Assembly (NCBI GenBank): GCA_030998015.1
Contig: JARWMV010000246.1
Location: 682,001-746,000 of the forward strand
Direction: 5' to 3'
DNA: 64,000 nt
Source: Ceratorhiza oryzae-sativae
Taxonomy: Eukaryota; Basidiomycota; Agaricomycetes; Cantharellales; Ceratobasidiaceae
A program made the translations under genes and the position numbers. The notes under the pieces are model-generated. The model ran no database searches. It saw nothing but the letters and a program-made list of their open reading frames with translations, and had not been told where the DNA came from. Every line of letters begins with the position of its first letter. The first letter of the stretch is position 1. This document shows positions 33,380 through 46,187 of this stretch, piece by piece.

Positions 33380-35364
33380 ATGGCCAGTCAGGCTGCAAAC
33401 GACTTTTTGACGAAAGAGATCAAAGTCTCGGGTAACGTTGTAAGTATTTTATACAACAACCGATAGTACCTGACCTCTTTATAGGTGACATTTCGACTGC
33501 TAAGTCGACAGCTTTCTATTCACGTCAACGAAGCTAAACGGTAACTATTATGGGAGACATCATTCGATGAGTTTATTGAATATATCCTCAGCGAGCTTGA
33601 ACTATATCATTCGGCCACTCAGAAATCGAAAGAACCGGTGTTTGCGACCTATGTTCTCTCGGGTCTAGCATCGCATGATACCAAGGCTGAGGATGGCAGT
33701 GCTTCTGGTAGCGGCGTGCCAGTAGATACTCCCAGACATCTCATTGTGCTTGTGCCTGAGGATGGCCTCAAAGGTGGCTATAGCTTCCGAGCTCCCCCTC
33801 TCCCTTTTTTGTCAAATTCTGATACCAGACAGCTGCTCGAAACAGATTCAATGGCACCCCCGCTCAACACGTTTATAGTTTGTCCCCAGTACCATTAAAG
33901 GTAAGTCACAATCATACTCTCTTTCGTCCTAAATTCATAAGTACCGTCTAGGATTGCAGCGTACTGGCCTCTCTTGCAGAGAGAGTTCGCGCGCTGGATA
34001 TACAAAAAGGGCAGGATCACGCAGCTCAAATAGGAATGCTATTAAGCCAAGAGGCGCCGGTTTGTCTCGCCTTCTGCATCTTGAATTCTTTCCGCGCTTA
34101 TTGAGAAATGAGCAGTGGCCTGGTACTGCAAAAGGCGAGCTCAAACCTAAGCGGATTGCCGATAACCCCTCCAAATCGATCATAGCCACAGCAAACCTAC
34201 CTAACAAAAACGCCAGTCTGGAGCGGACTTCGTCTACGGCTATATCAAACACAACGCAGCCTACGAAAGTGGCAGGACGGCAAAGCGGCCTCAACTTTGG
34301 TATAGCCGCAAAGAAGGAAAGCCTTCCTATCTCTAAGAAGAGAGTGGACCAACCCTTGGAGGTCGCTGATACAGTACGTCAGCCCAATATGTCTCGATTT
34401 ACGTGTTAGATTCTTTTTAGGTGAAATCGGAACCGATCTTGAGCAAAGACGCCTATCGTTCGGCCCACGCAATAAAGGAGCCCTCAACTTCACCCCCTGC
34501 AAAGGATTCCAGCCCATTCAGCACTAGTTCCTCTGTTTCTGAGCAGAACCGGCATCCGCCTGTGCTGGGTGCACGTCGAAGCGCATCCTTGATTCTTCCG
34601 ATGACGACGAACCTGCCCCAGTTCACCAGCGCCCCGCGCTCAAACGCAAGAAGAGTCGTGCGACGTCAGATGATGAGGACGAAAATAAGTCCGGTCGTGA
34701 ATTGGCGCAGTTCAACCGAGCCCCGCAGGATTACAGGCGATGATGGATATAGATGACGGTTAGTACATAAAATACTTGGCCAGCCAGTGAACTAAAATAA
34801 AAAATAAAAAATTAGATGGTGTCGTAAACGGGAGGCCAACTAGGTCACCAACGCCCGAACATGTTCTGTCTGCACGCGAGGTGGCAGCGGCCGCTAGGGC
34901 GGCTAAGGCAGAAGCGAAGGCAGCGAAGGCAGAAGCATTGAAAGGCGTCGACCGCAAGGATCCTGGATCCAGAAAACGCATTCCGAAAGGTAAAAAGAGA
35001 GTGGTTAGGAGCCGGCGTGTCAAAGATGCCAAAGGATACACGGGTGCGTTTCAGCAAGGCATCTTCATGTTCATGTATGCGCGTCCACTGACGATTCCCC
35101 TTTTCTTTAGTCACCGAGGAGTATTCTTCATATGAAGACATTGATGACAAGGACGACTCCGGTGCAGAAACGGAGCCCGACCATGAACAAGAAACGAAAA
35201 AGAAATCACATCCCCATAAGGATGCTGGTAAATCAAGCGCTCAAAAGGCCGGATCAACAAAGCGACGTCAGTCAGAGTCTGCTAGCTCAACAATCAAGGC
35301 TAAGTCTAGCACCACCGGGAAACCCGGGCAACCGAAGCTGGCTAGTTTCTTTGGAAAGAAATAG
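33380..35364 (+). CDS. CDC27: DNA polymerase delta subunit 3 (Cdc27/POLD3/Pol32 family)
   Basis: This accessory subunit links polymerase delta to PCNA. The N-terminal winged-helix region is recognisable: NDFLTKEIKVSGNVVTFRLL, SRQLSIHVNEAKRELELYH, EPVFATYVLSG. A long charged, disordered middle contains a SSDDDE-type acidic cluster and an Ala/Lys-rich helix (AAAARAAKAEAKAAKAEA, ~34880-34940). The protein ends GKPGQPKLASFFGKK, a C-terminal PIP box (Q-x-x-L-x-x-F-F) that binds PCNA, with the stop at 35362-35364. The middle needs several short introns. Around 34690-34740 the acidic-patch frame and the following AMMDIDD frame join only through a very small intron (32-35 bases) or an indel, so that part is uncertain. 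Confidence 0.85.
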
Positions 35365-35472
35365 GCGGGCATGGCTGGCCTTATGTCTTGCATAACAGTC
35401 GTATATGTATGTTTCCCGTCACTAATAGCCAGTAATTTATCCAATCTCTCTATAAATACCAAACGGGTTCCA

Positions 35473-36827
35473 TTAAAAATCTAGTCCTGTTCCTCTCAAC
35501 CCCTCTACCATCAACCTGCACCACTCTTTGTCGATGTCTTCTCTCCGCCCAATTAGATTTCGCAATTTTTCAAGTTCGGACATTAAGACTAGTCGGTAGT
35601 CTAGATAATCCGCCGGTTCCAGCCCTCCCGATGAAGCTGGTGTATTGGGGTTTGGGCGATGCAACTCCGGTTCTGAAATGGCATTGCTCCGGCGAGGACG
35701 ATGATCGGAACCACTTGCTCCATGTGAAGGGTATTCCAGGACTTGGTGATCGTACACCCGACGTTTTCTAGCAGGGGTCCCCCCAGCGTACCTGAATGAG
35801 TCCTGACTCTCACTACCATCACAAAACGCATAAAAGCTCGCATCGCTAGGCATGAGATTATTTGCTCACCCTGGGCCATAAACAGCTCGCTGTTGATTTG
35901 AGCTTTTTTGGACACAATCTAAGCGTTGTTGGGAAAGATTTTCCGGCCATTCATAGCTTGGGTACCTTTCGTAGTATTCGGATTCGCCGACCGCATCTGA
36001 CCCTTCCGGTTCGTTCGAGATTGTATCAGGGATTGATATAGGAGTGTCGAGAGAAGCGTCCTCGTCCCTACGAGTTTTACGCTTTCGTATGCGGATACGA
36101 GATGGCTTTGCGTGAGGCATCGCATCATTCACAGTCCAATAAGAACCCTTCCCTGGCTCGGTTAAGAGGCGTGGGACCTTTTCAAAGCATGTCATAAGCG
36201 ACAGCGTATGGCGGACTGAATTCTAGATCAATGCACGAGCAAATTAGCTCAAATATCATGAGCAAATACTATTCTTGCCTTCCATCCAGAGGGTGCGACA
36301 GCAAAATACGGATAACGAGTCTATGGCAGAAATCAAAATCAATGGATGGAGAGTATATCAGCACGAAGCCTTACTTGTATAGCTTGGTAAATTTCTTCAA
36401 GTAGTAAACGTCCCTTGGGCGAACCCTTTATGGCATACCTGAAATCACGAAGCTCAGCCCAAATGACGATCTTGTAAAATACAATCGTAGTTCACCTAAT
36501 TAATGTGGTAAACGGGTAAGCAGGTCGCTCTCCAGGTCGTCCGTCTTTCAATGCGTCAAGTCCAGCCAATTCATGGTCCGCTTGGATAGAGCCCAGGGAA
36601 TAGTTCTTTGTCTCTGAACTGCCATTGCTTGGAGAATCACAGCCAGAAGTTGATTCACCGTGGTCCTCGAGAGGAGATGTCTGCTCCGCCGTAATGTGTG
36701 TCGTTTTGCTAGAATGAGCGCTAGAAGCAACAGCAACCGATAATACTTGTTGGTTATCCAGACTGCTCGATACGACAGCGGGGGCACGTCGAGGCATGGC
36801 AATGTCTGCATTGCCCCATTTGATCAT
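35473..36827 (-). CDS. Forkhead (winged-helix) transcription factor
   Basis: The forkhead domain is assembled from several exons: [15 protein letters not shown] (~36500), [20 protein letters not shown] (~36400), [13 protein letters not shown] (~36290), NSVRHTLSL and [20 protein letters not shown] (~36130-36220). The order is canonical, with recognition helix NSVRHTLSL and the wing motif GKGSYW. The N-terminal ~100 residues are Ser-rich and disordered. The C-terminal part has a basic nuclear-localisation patch ([16 protein letters not shown]) and an end helix [19 protein letters not shown]. Two Met codons open the gene (36827, and MPRRAP slightly downstream); either may be used. In fungi such factors control cell-cycle, mating or development genes; the target set here is unknown. 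Confidence 0.88.
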
Positions 36828-39800
36828 ATGGATGTGCGTTGAGCGGTGCTTCTATTAGGTGGATCATTTGTGGACACATACCCGTTCAATAAGTTTTTGG
36901 ACGCAATGTGAGGTTATAGAGTGAATCTCGCCTTCTCTGAACGGCCGGTTCAATGGTCCATCACCAAGGAAGAGGCTGCAAGTCGAACAACAGCAAAACC
37001 AAGGCATTGTAGGTCCCTGTTGACATATAATGAAGCACAAACACTACACAACAATGCCCTCATGCTTCTCTTATCAAATCCACACAACCAGCTAGCATTC
37101 ATACCTCTGAATTATCTATACGAGACGACTGGTTGACCGCACAGCTCGTGTCTACCTCTATGACGAAATTCTTGGTTTGTGTTGTCTTGTTTTCCCGATT
37201 GCCGGACACATATTAAACTGAAATAGCTAGATTCCTGAACCAGGTGACTGGGGCTAAAATTCAACAACTAGAGACTAGTCCGGTGGCGCAACAATCTCTA
37301 ATGACTAATATTATGACGGTCACAGGCACACCCCGCCCTTTACTGAAACTCAACAAGCCTAACGCAAAGCCATACCAAAGATTTACAGCCGATCAAGCGC
37401 CCAGCCATCAACCCCCCCGACTGTCTCAAGATCGAATATTCTCGAAGGTCCAGTCGAGGTACATCACCCCGACGCACGTTATAATCAAATACGTATGGAT
37501 GGTTTAAGATCAAGCGCAGATTAACTATATCCTCGACCTTATAAATGGATCCCTCGACCTGCGAGGGGTGTTTTTTTTTTGCGAAATATAAAAAGATCGA
37601 ACATATCATCCACGAGACCATGGCGACGATACACTTACGGGTCATTTTATATAACGTCCACTGACTCTGCCATAAGATTTATCCTAAGGCGGATAGTAGG
37701 GTATAATCATTACTTTCTGGTTGAAAAGTGTACGATTCAGACGTACTGGGAAGCTGTTTCAAAGGTTGAGCGGTAAAGGAGTCGGAAACACGAGCAGAGA
37801 AACCCTTGATTGGACAAAGCTGAATATCTTTGCGCATTTACTAGTGAATGCCAAGCTCAAAGTATTCTTCCCCGCTTGCCCATACCAGATACACTCCCTT
37901 GATTTAGCTCTTGAGTACGGTACAAGATTTCAGCTATATCGGGCAGCCTCATAACACCGCGGTATCAAGTTCTATTTCGGGAGTCTACCAAGTCGGACTA
38001 TAGCCTTCACCCGCCGACCTTCGTTGCCCACATCTAGGAACTCTCTTCCGTGAGTCCTTGTTATCGGCTCGTTCAATACCCCGCGCTTCTGGTTGCAAAA
38101 GGATCAAGCTGAATTGGCCGAGTCAGACTAATGGGTTGGTAGCTCATTTTGTGTTGCCAGCAAACGTTTGAGATGGAGAACAAGCCAAATTCCGGTTTGA
38201 TGTTTCACTCCAGGGATGGAGCTCAGCGCGCTCCAGTAGAATTATAATTGCACCCCGGTCTCGTTGCCCAGCTTTACGCATTTGGGCAGGGATGTTTCTC
38301 ACAAATATCCTTTTCGCCGTTTGGGTCGATTCAGAAGCACTGTTGGATGTATTAGAAATTACGGATCATTGCTCCCTTGGCATCGTAAGCTGAACCAAGT
38401 GGGGTGTGCAGAACTCAGCTAGCCGACCCAACTGGCCCGCTTTTCTTCGGAGATGCATTAACAACCCAAATTATTTCCATCTATCTCACGAACATAAAAT
38501 GACACGGGAGGCGATGGGGGGTGGGGTATTGAGCAGCTGACGCCGCACCATGAGATTTGGGTATCGACCCCTAAATTTTTGGCCCGTTGATCAGCACCTA
38601 GTCCCAAAGCATTGATCGGCGAACTCATAAGCTTTGCTCAGCCCCCTGTGCCCAAAAGGGCGACTAGCATTGCGTGTTCTGATCCCATTATCTTGGTTAT
38701 AATCTAATGCCTCCGAGGGCATTTTGCATAGATCCTCGCATCATCAAACACGCGAACGATAATCCCGCCTTACTCGGTCAAACGGCGATGATCCCGGAGT
38801 ATAGCACCCGTTTTTCACATCTTCAAATAAGGCACAAGACATCCGCACCGTGAAGCTTGGGTTGTAGGCACTCGCTAGCCAGACTTGGTAGAGGCTTATG
38901 TCTCGAATCCTCCAAATCACGTCGTTGTCGTTTGTGAATGCACCAAATATTTCATTTTTACAGTGTGCATAGCTAGAGCATGTTGTGAGAATAACCCACG
39001 ACCACGTTGGAGACGCGTAGTCGCTATCAGCTTCTGCTTCGATGCGTGCAGTTGAATCCTTTAAATTGACCCGGTTCAGGCCTGAATGAACCCCAAACCC
39101 AAAGAAACAACTCTCAACATAGCTCGTTTTCACAGCTTCCGGAACTCGTAGAAATTCGATGCATTATGGCTTTAACCGGCTTAGCCAGGAAATACCAGGC
39201 TCGTGGTATCATAGATGCCCGGCTGGCATAAAATGATTGATAGGAGTTTCCATAGTAGTAGCGTCGATGCTTTGAGGAAAACAGATTGGTTGGCGATGAT
39301 CCTCCCCTGGGCTCGACCCATGCCAATGCCAATGCTAGTCGAAGTGAGGAATCATGCCAGGAACCGTAGCAGATGAACGAAAGCTAAGGCAGTCGTTGTG
39401 CCATGGCGACGTCGACACTAGTTCCATGCCTGTTGGACACTGAGAGCCCCATGCAACACATTTAAAGGTGCACAAGCATAGGGATTGTTGGTTGGCTTTG
39501 GTCGATATCACAACTTCGGAAAGTTGGCGTAAGAGCTCACTTTTTGACGCAACATCATCGACGCTTACTCATAGACTCGTGGTAATACTGGGATAATGAA
39601 AGCGGCAAGGAAACGCTCTGAACGTTGGGCTGAGCTCTTGATTCGTCCCCATGCTTGAGTAACCCCGCCAGAGCCTCCGCCTACCTGGGGGTTTTCCGGG
39701 AGGATAGCACAACGCCACTCGGATTAAATCACGAGCCAAATAGTTGGCCGACAAGTTGCCGTTGGCTGGGAACCACCATATAGTTCGGGCACGCCACATA

Positions 39801-41908
39801 CCCTTTACCATATATTCGCGTTTCAGTTACTCCCTCGACTGTCGGTCAACTCTTGCTTCCCTTTCTGCCTGGCAACGCATCTTACGATGATAGGAGCTTT
39901 CAGCCTGAACAAGCGAATTGGCCAAGCATGCGTTGATTCGAAAATGAACAGGTGTTCTATCGGACCCATTTCAAGCTGAGCGAAAAAGTTGCGTCAAATC
40001 AACGCAGCCCATTTGTCTCATTCCGGGTCCCCAATCGTATATGAACTCGGTGTTTTGGCAACTGGCTGCCTGGCGGACATACACGCTTTCCATCCGCCGG
40101 TCTCAATTTGAATTTTCTACGGTTAGCATTTAGCCATTGCGCTTATCCGAGCGCAGGAATGTCCTGATCGACGCACAAAAGCCACTTGGGAGCCCTATCG
40201 CGTTTTGGCTGGATAAATGGATGTCTAAGGATTTATCCGTCGAGGGGCCCAACGCAACCAATTTTGCGGTGATGAATTGCCGAACATCGCCTAAGACCAG
40301 GCGCGCAAGCTCCTGGAAATATGACGTGCCGCACACGCGACCTGTCATCAAACCACGCGGCAGCAATACATGGAACTACTCAGAGTTCTTGATTCAACAA
40401 AAATGCTTGATCATAATATTGGGCCAACCCTCAGCCACAATCGAAGCGCATTGATATCGCTGGCAGGACCGCTAGATCTCAGCTATCCTAGATTGATTAT
40501 CGTTGCTGTGTGAATGGTTGATGGGATTAATTTTGGTAGCCACTATAGATCACAAGAGCGCTGAGCTTCGATTGAATAGGACGCATATGTGGATGCCCAA
40601 AGATTGGGAGCGGAAGATTTGACCCGGAAGCAGGCCGAAGCGCAACGCCTCTCGTCACAATCTAGAGATAGGCAAATGCCCACGGAGACCCACGCTCCGC
40701 CATCTGTTGGATATTTCGCTTGACCACCGGACGGGTCCGTAAGAGCCGATCAAACTACGCATACATGTGGGTGATGCACGATTATGCATGGTGGACATCT
40801 CACATGGCCAGGAACGAGTCACCGAGCCCGGGACAGCTGTCGATTCCAGGAGGAATAATCAGCACATGGTTCCAGCCATGGTATGGATTGGGGGGGGAGA
40901 TTTCGCGTGCTCGGAAGATGCGAAGGTGCAGCGGTTGCACGGGGATACATATGTGCCAGCCCGCCCAGTTGATGACCAATCCCCCATTGGGAACTGGGTT
41001 TCGGATCAATAGTTCAGGCTGCTTGTGATTAGAAGCGTTCTTCCGAGAAGTCGACGTATCAGTAGCTAGGGAAATCGTCTAGCGGGTGTCCGGGGGGGGC
41101 ATTTGATGTGGCTGAGGCTATTAGCTTTTAGCACGTCCGATAACCTTTGGTCACAGACGCCGGGTGTGGGCGACGCCAACACGCCCCTCGGACGGTGCGA
41201 AACGGGCAACCGCCGCAGCGCACTTGCTCTCGCTCGACCCGGCGGTCTGTGAAAGACGTCTGGCTGAGACACTCGTCGGCGTAATTAGATAGGCCCCCCT
41301 CACGTGGCACCAGATCAATCACTGGCAACCGATGGCGATTGCCAACTCGTCAGACGGGGCCCGTGAGATGGTGGTCATCAGAATAGTGCAAACAGGCGCT
41401 TGCCGGGGAATTCTCACGTCACCTCTGCAAGCACAGGGGTGTCGCTTATCACCCAGCATGGAATGTTCGCAAGGAGCACGGGGGTATTGAGTCACAAGGC
41501 CTAGGCTAACCATAGGCTGCCAGGCCGGGAAGTGCAGGGCTATATACATAGGGAACGTCGCTAAAGAGAAGCAGTCGATAGGGACGCATATGCAATGTGA
41601 TTGAAGCTCCGCGAGCGATTGCCGTGTGGCCGAATTGGACCGATCATCTCGAAGAACACTCCATTGAGTGGACACGTGTGCAAATAACCAACTATCAAAT
41701 GGCCGACTCTAGTCGCGCGGAGTCGAACCGGAGCGGCCCCTTGCCAGTTTGAGTCAGCCACAAATTGAGATTCGAGCACTTGTGTGCCGCAGTTGATGCG
41801 GTTTGATGCGTGGTCACGGCGACACCCGCCATTTCTTTTTCTACTCGTCCAGCACTGCTCCAAGCCCCTCCCCCCCGCCAGCAAACAAAGCCCGTCCGCG
41901 CCCAAGCG
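36828..41908. other. Gene-poor stretch of about 5 kb
   Basis: I find no supported gene in this interval. It has only short, mutually overlapping frames (for example 37244-37507, 38744-39133, 40137-40454, 40720-41028) with no clear domains and no splice chain that extends them. I could not see long terminal repeats, a reverse transcriptase or transposase motif, or simple repeats, apart from short G runs near 38517-38522, 40889-40896 and 41090-41097. It may be old, decayed mobile DNA or the upstream control region of the zinc-finger regulator at 41909. The forkhead gene also fires from this stretch's left edge. Confidence 0.5.
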
Positions 41909-44900
41909 ATGACAAGCGTCTCGCCCCTGCCCCGCTCGTCGCCGGGGTCGCCCGTCCACAGCCAGCTCCAGCACCCGCTCAACCACCCCCGGGTGTCCCA
42001 GCGATCGCCCCGTGCGCCGTCCGATCCACACCACTCACCGTCCCGCGACGCGGCCTACAGCACCCGTCTGCCACCCTTGCCGCGCAATTTTCCGGCTGCG
42101 CCAATCAACATGCACGCATCGAAGAGTGCGGCCGATAACGCCGCGCTCGATGCCGCGACCGCGGCAATTGCCCGCGCGGGGACTAGCCTCGATGTCGGCG
42201 ACGCAACCCTCTTGAACGACCTCTGCGAGAGGCTGAATAACCCCGATCTGTATACTCGCCCTATCACGCGCCAGCGTATCATCGAGCTTCTCGAGGTGCG
42301 TGGTCCTGGTTCCGGGAGACATGGATCGCGACTGACGATTTGGTAGATTGCGAGCGACGAAATAGCCAAGACGCGTGCCGCGGGCTTGTGGGAGATCACA
42401 GCTCGGGTTGCCCAGGAGCGTCACTTTGTATGCCCGCCGCAAATGGAAGGTGCGGTCAAGAGCTATATCAAAATGGTCGATACGGTCAACGAGCACTCGA
42501 GCTCATTCGACGAGGACGAATTGACAGGTCTGTCGATCAGCATTTAGTGTGTTGTTGCGGTAGCTCTGAACTTGATGCATCAGCTCGGTTGGCCAAGATC
42601 AATCAATCGAAACCGTTCCAGGCAAACATACCTGCAAACACGGCCTGCCTCTTCTGCCGGAGTAAGTCGCCTGTGAATGCGTTTGGGCTGATTCTGATGC
42701 TCGTTGGGCTAGGGCGCAAGATTAAATGCGATGGGTCGCTGCCGCAGTGCGACATGTGCGCCAAGCATCGTCAGGCCAAATGTGAATACCCGCAAAAATC
42801 CCATTACGGCGGCTTCTCGAACCGAGGCGGGCTTCATTACGTTGTGCCTATGGGTCCTGATATTGCTGCAGCCGCTGCATCTGCTGTACCGGGAGCCTCG
42901 CCCCCCGCACATCTGGACCCTACCAAGCCAGTTAAAGGCTACGCTCCTCCTGGCCCGACCTCGGCTCCCACCTACATTCTCCCCGGGCCCCCTCCTGGCT
43001 CGAACCATTCGATGCACGGATCCAATCAGCGCCCAGGCGATGCTCCGGCATCCGGCCGACATGAACCCGCGCCTCGTCGGGACTCGTATACATCGACCAC
43101 GGGCCCACCGTCCCACCATGACCCTGCCCGGCAAGGCACAGGCAATTATCAGGCCCAGGATAGTTACGCTTCGCGCCATAGCGCTGGCGATAATCGTGCG
43201 CCCGGGGCCCATCGCGACAAGGCGTGGGACGATGGCGACGATGACGACGACGAGGATGAGGATGCGCGTCCAACATCGTCGACGTCCTCCCAGCTCCTCC
43301 AGAATCGACACGGCGTCCGGCTCGCACGTACGTATATGCATAGGCCAACTCTAAATCGATTAGGCTGATTGGTGACAAATTTGCCACAGGCAGCGGCAAC
43401 CCGGATGTTGAAATGGAAGACGGGAACGAGGTGCCGCGGCGGCGCTCTCCGCATACGGGTATGAGGGGGGTATTGGGGTGTGGTGCCCGGCTAATGAATT
43501 GAATTCACAGGCCAGGAGCGGTGTATCAACTGCGACACAGGTACGCCTCATGTGCGATGTGTTATTCGAGCCACTGATTAGGGGGTCCAGACAAGACGTC
43601 GCTCTGGCGCAAAGACGAGGATGGCAGGACGATTTGTAATGCCTGCCAAATATAGTGGGTGTCGATTCATCATTGATGGATGTTCACTGATCGCTTCTGT
43701 CACCTGTGACAATTAGCTTCCGTGTCCATGGCCGGAAGCGACCGCCGTCAATGCGAAGTTCGACCGTTAAGAAGCGACCCGGTCGCCAGCCCCGTCCCTC
43801 GACTGGTCCCCTCCCTCTCCACGACCTCTATATCCACCACGACGACCCCGCCGACCGCAGCGCCGACCGCCCCGCCCCCGTCCCCGCCCACGCCGCCCGC
43901 ACCCACCCGCCCATGGCCCACGTCGCGCCCACCACCCGCCGCTCGCCCACCTCGTCCGGCTCGCGCTCGCCACAGCCACCCGCCCGCCGGCACTCGCCAC
44001 CGCCCGCCGAGTATGTCCAGCAGCAGCAGCAGCAGTTGCGCGTCATCGAGCAGGCCATCGCCAACGGCCAGCGCACCCAGCCCGCCCGCACCGCCGGGCT
44101 CGACTATGCGCTCAGCGCGCCCAGGCGGTCACAAAACCCCGAGGTACGCATTTGGTCATGGCACGTCAGTATTGATGTTTGATCTTCCTGCCATTGATTG
44201 ATAGGGTTATCGCGGGCGTACAGCAGATTACGTGTCCAGCCAAGATCACCCAATCAGTCCTGACGCCCGAAACAGTTATAACCGGGAGCCCCGTCCGCAC
44301 CACCATCATTCGCCTTCCGCCGACGCAGCGATGACCGAACCCGAGGTAAGTCGCCTCGCTTGCGCGCGCCCAGTCACCGTGTCACATGTGATACCCAGGA
44401 CCGACATCGCCGCGACGGATCCCGTCGCACGAGCGATGAGCATCGAGGCGAGCATTCGCGACGCGATGCAGACCCGGACGAAGAAACAGAAGTGCAGGCT
44501 GGTGAAAATTTGTGTGCCGTCGAAGGAGGGCGTTCGCCTGCGGATGTTCTCGTCTTTCGGTTCGATGCTGACCGAGCGAAATCTGTCTGCGCAACGCAAT
44601 GGGCTCATCTACGAACGCCTCACAGGTGCGTTCCCATCAGTCACGCCATCGCAGCTCGGCACTAATGTTTCTCGGATAGGCCAGTAGAGGACGACCTTCG
44701 CTTCCATCTCAATTGTTATCGGAAGAACCCTCCCGAACCATCTTCCTCAGATAGGGTTACGCTCGGAGTGGCTACGGATTGGCTTCCCAAAGCCGGCGTA
44801 TATTCCATAACTTCTGGAGACGAACCCCCAGTCTCGCATCACATGGCTCCACCGCCAAACGTAAGCCGATACGACCCTGGTCTGAATGGTCACTCATTAT

Positions 44901-45933
44901 CCCTTTTTGAATAGGGCAAACTCAACCAAACGATCGATATTACAAGCGAAATCAGAGAAGGCTTGAATACGCTCAAATTCACCCAGCTTCGTGATATGTC
45001 CGACTGTGTCCTGGTTGTGCAAATATGGAAAGTGGGCCGCAAAGGATCCGGTCAACTTAGATCCTCGGGTAAAATGGGACAATACAATGGCATGTCACCC
45101 CCTGGATCGGTCCCCGATAAACAAGGCACGCGAACATCGCATGCAACACGCGGGCCCCCAGTATACGAGGCAGCGCCCAGTCCAGATCTTGCGCCATTTA
45201 ACTCGCCCGGGCGTCATTCCAAGTCGAGGAATAGTGACAAGTCAAACGGGGCCATCACGCCCGTTTCGTCTCGGCGTAGCTGCTTGTATTGCTACAGTGA
45301 GTCATCTGGTTGCTTTCGCCCGATCAATCTGACCTGCGATTCAGACAATCACATCACCTGTCGGCCTGGTCACCAGGAGAATCTAGGCTGTGAAGAATGC
45401 CTGCGACGAGGGATCCAATGTGCAATGCCCGAGGAATACTCGCCCGATCTCTATCATGCTTCGGTTGACCGCAAACCGACTGTCAACCCTGCGCTTCGCT
45501 CCCCACCTTCCCACATACCTGCCCACATACAAGGGCCGGCGCACGCTCAGCCTACTCCCTCTGCGCCCATGTCACCGGGCTCCACTGGTTCGAAGCGTAA
45601 GCAGGAGGAGCAGTTGCCGCATCCGCCTGCTCCTGGTCACTCTGCGGCCAAGTCCAGACGATCATACAAACGCAGGCCCGCTGAATCTACGCCTCCTCCC
45701 GTGCAACAGGCACTACCCCCTATGCATCACATCCAACATGTTCCTCCTCAACCCGCACAATCGGGTTACGCGCTCGAGTCGAGTACCCACATCGGTCTAG
45801 TTCGGGCGCTGGGGATTCCAAGGCTAACCAAGAACTCAGACGCCATCAGGAAATGCTGCTCAAGCAGCAACAGGATGCAGAACGGGAAAACGCTCGAGTC
45901 CTGGCTGGGGGCCTGCCCACGCCGTACGCCTAG
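41909..45933 (+). CDS. Transcription regulator with Zn2Cys6, GATA and second six-cysteine zinc motifs
   Basis: The N-terminus is Pro/Ser-rich, then helical (AALDAATAAIARAGTSL, RQRIIELLE, then TARVAQERHFVCPPQ). A fungal zinc cluster follows (42646-42783): CLFCRRRKIKCDGSLPQ then CDMCAKHRQAKCEYP, spacing 2-6-6-2-7, split by an intron. After a Pro/His-rich linker and an acidic run comes a GATA finger (43522-43746): CINCDTDKTSLWRKDEDG, then RTICNACQIYFRVHGRKRP, a 17-residue loop with Gln replacing the usual Gly after CNAC. All introns here are phase-compatible. Further exons lead to CLYCYNNHITC then CEECLRRGIQC (45281-45421), spacing 2-6-9-2-6. The best C-terminus, a coiled coil (NQELRRHQEMLLKQQQDAER) ending at TAG 45931-45933, needs a one-base shift near 45770-45805; unshifted, the frame stops at 45970. 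One gene or two is not certain. Confidence 0.75.
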
Positions 45934-46187
45934 TGTTAGGGATGCTATCTACTACCCTATTTGTATATAATCGGTTCTTTTTGCTTCCTCTTTTCGTGTT
46001 TGTGATACCCCCATCCAACTTTTTTTTCTTTGTTCGGCAACGTTCCTTTGCATCGCCTTGGGTTATACTTTCAAATGATGGAGTGACGTGCTATGAATAA
46101 ACAATGTGACATATGTCCTAGCGATTACAATACTAAGGTGTTCAAAGTCCAGATAACAGGCGATAAAATGGATCAGCAATAAGTGGC

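Noticed and set aside
38744..39133. Minus-strand frame containing YASPTWSWV, reminiscent of the APSWSWAS motif of fungal HET-domain proteins
   Set aside because: The match is one short motif; no HET core motif or splice chain was found around it, so it could be chance or a very old remnant.
40720..41028. Plus-strand frame with Trp-rich segments (WFQPWYGLG)
   Set aside because: It overlaps another frame of equal length and matches no family; no intron chain extends it.
42709..43341. Minus-strand 210-codon frame and overlapping plus-strand 207-codon frame
   Set aside because: Both are shadows of the Zn2Cys6/GATA coding exon.
44232..44687. Plus-strand frame with KKQKCRLVKICVPSKEG as an alternative exon of the zinc-finger regulator
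   Set aside because: It runs into a stop after the next intron, whereas the neighbouring frame splices cleanly to PVEDDLRFHLNCYRKN.
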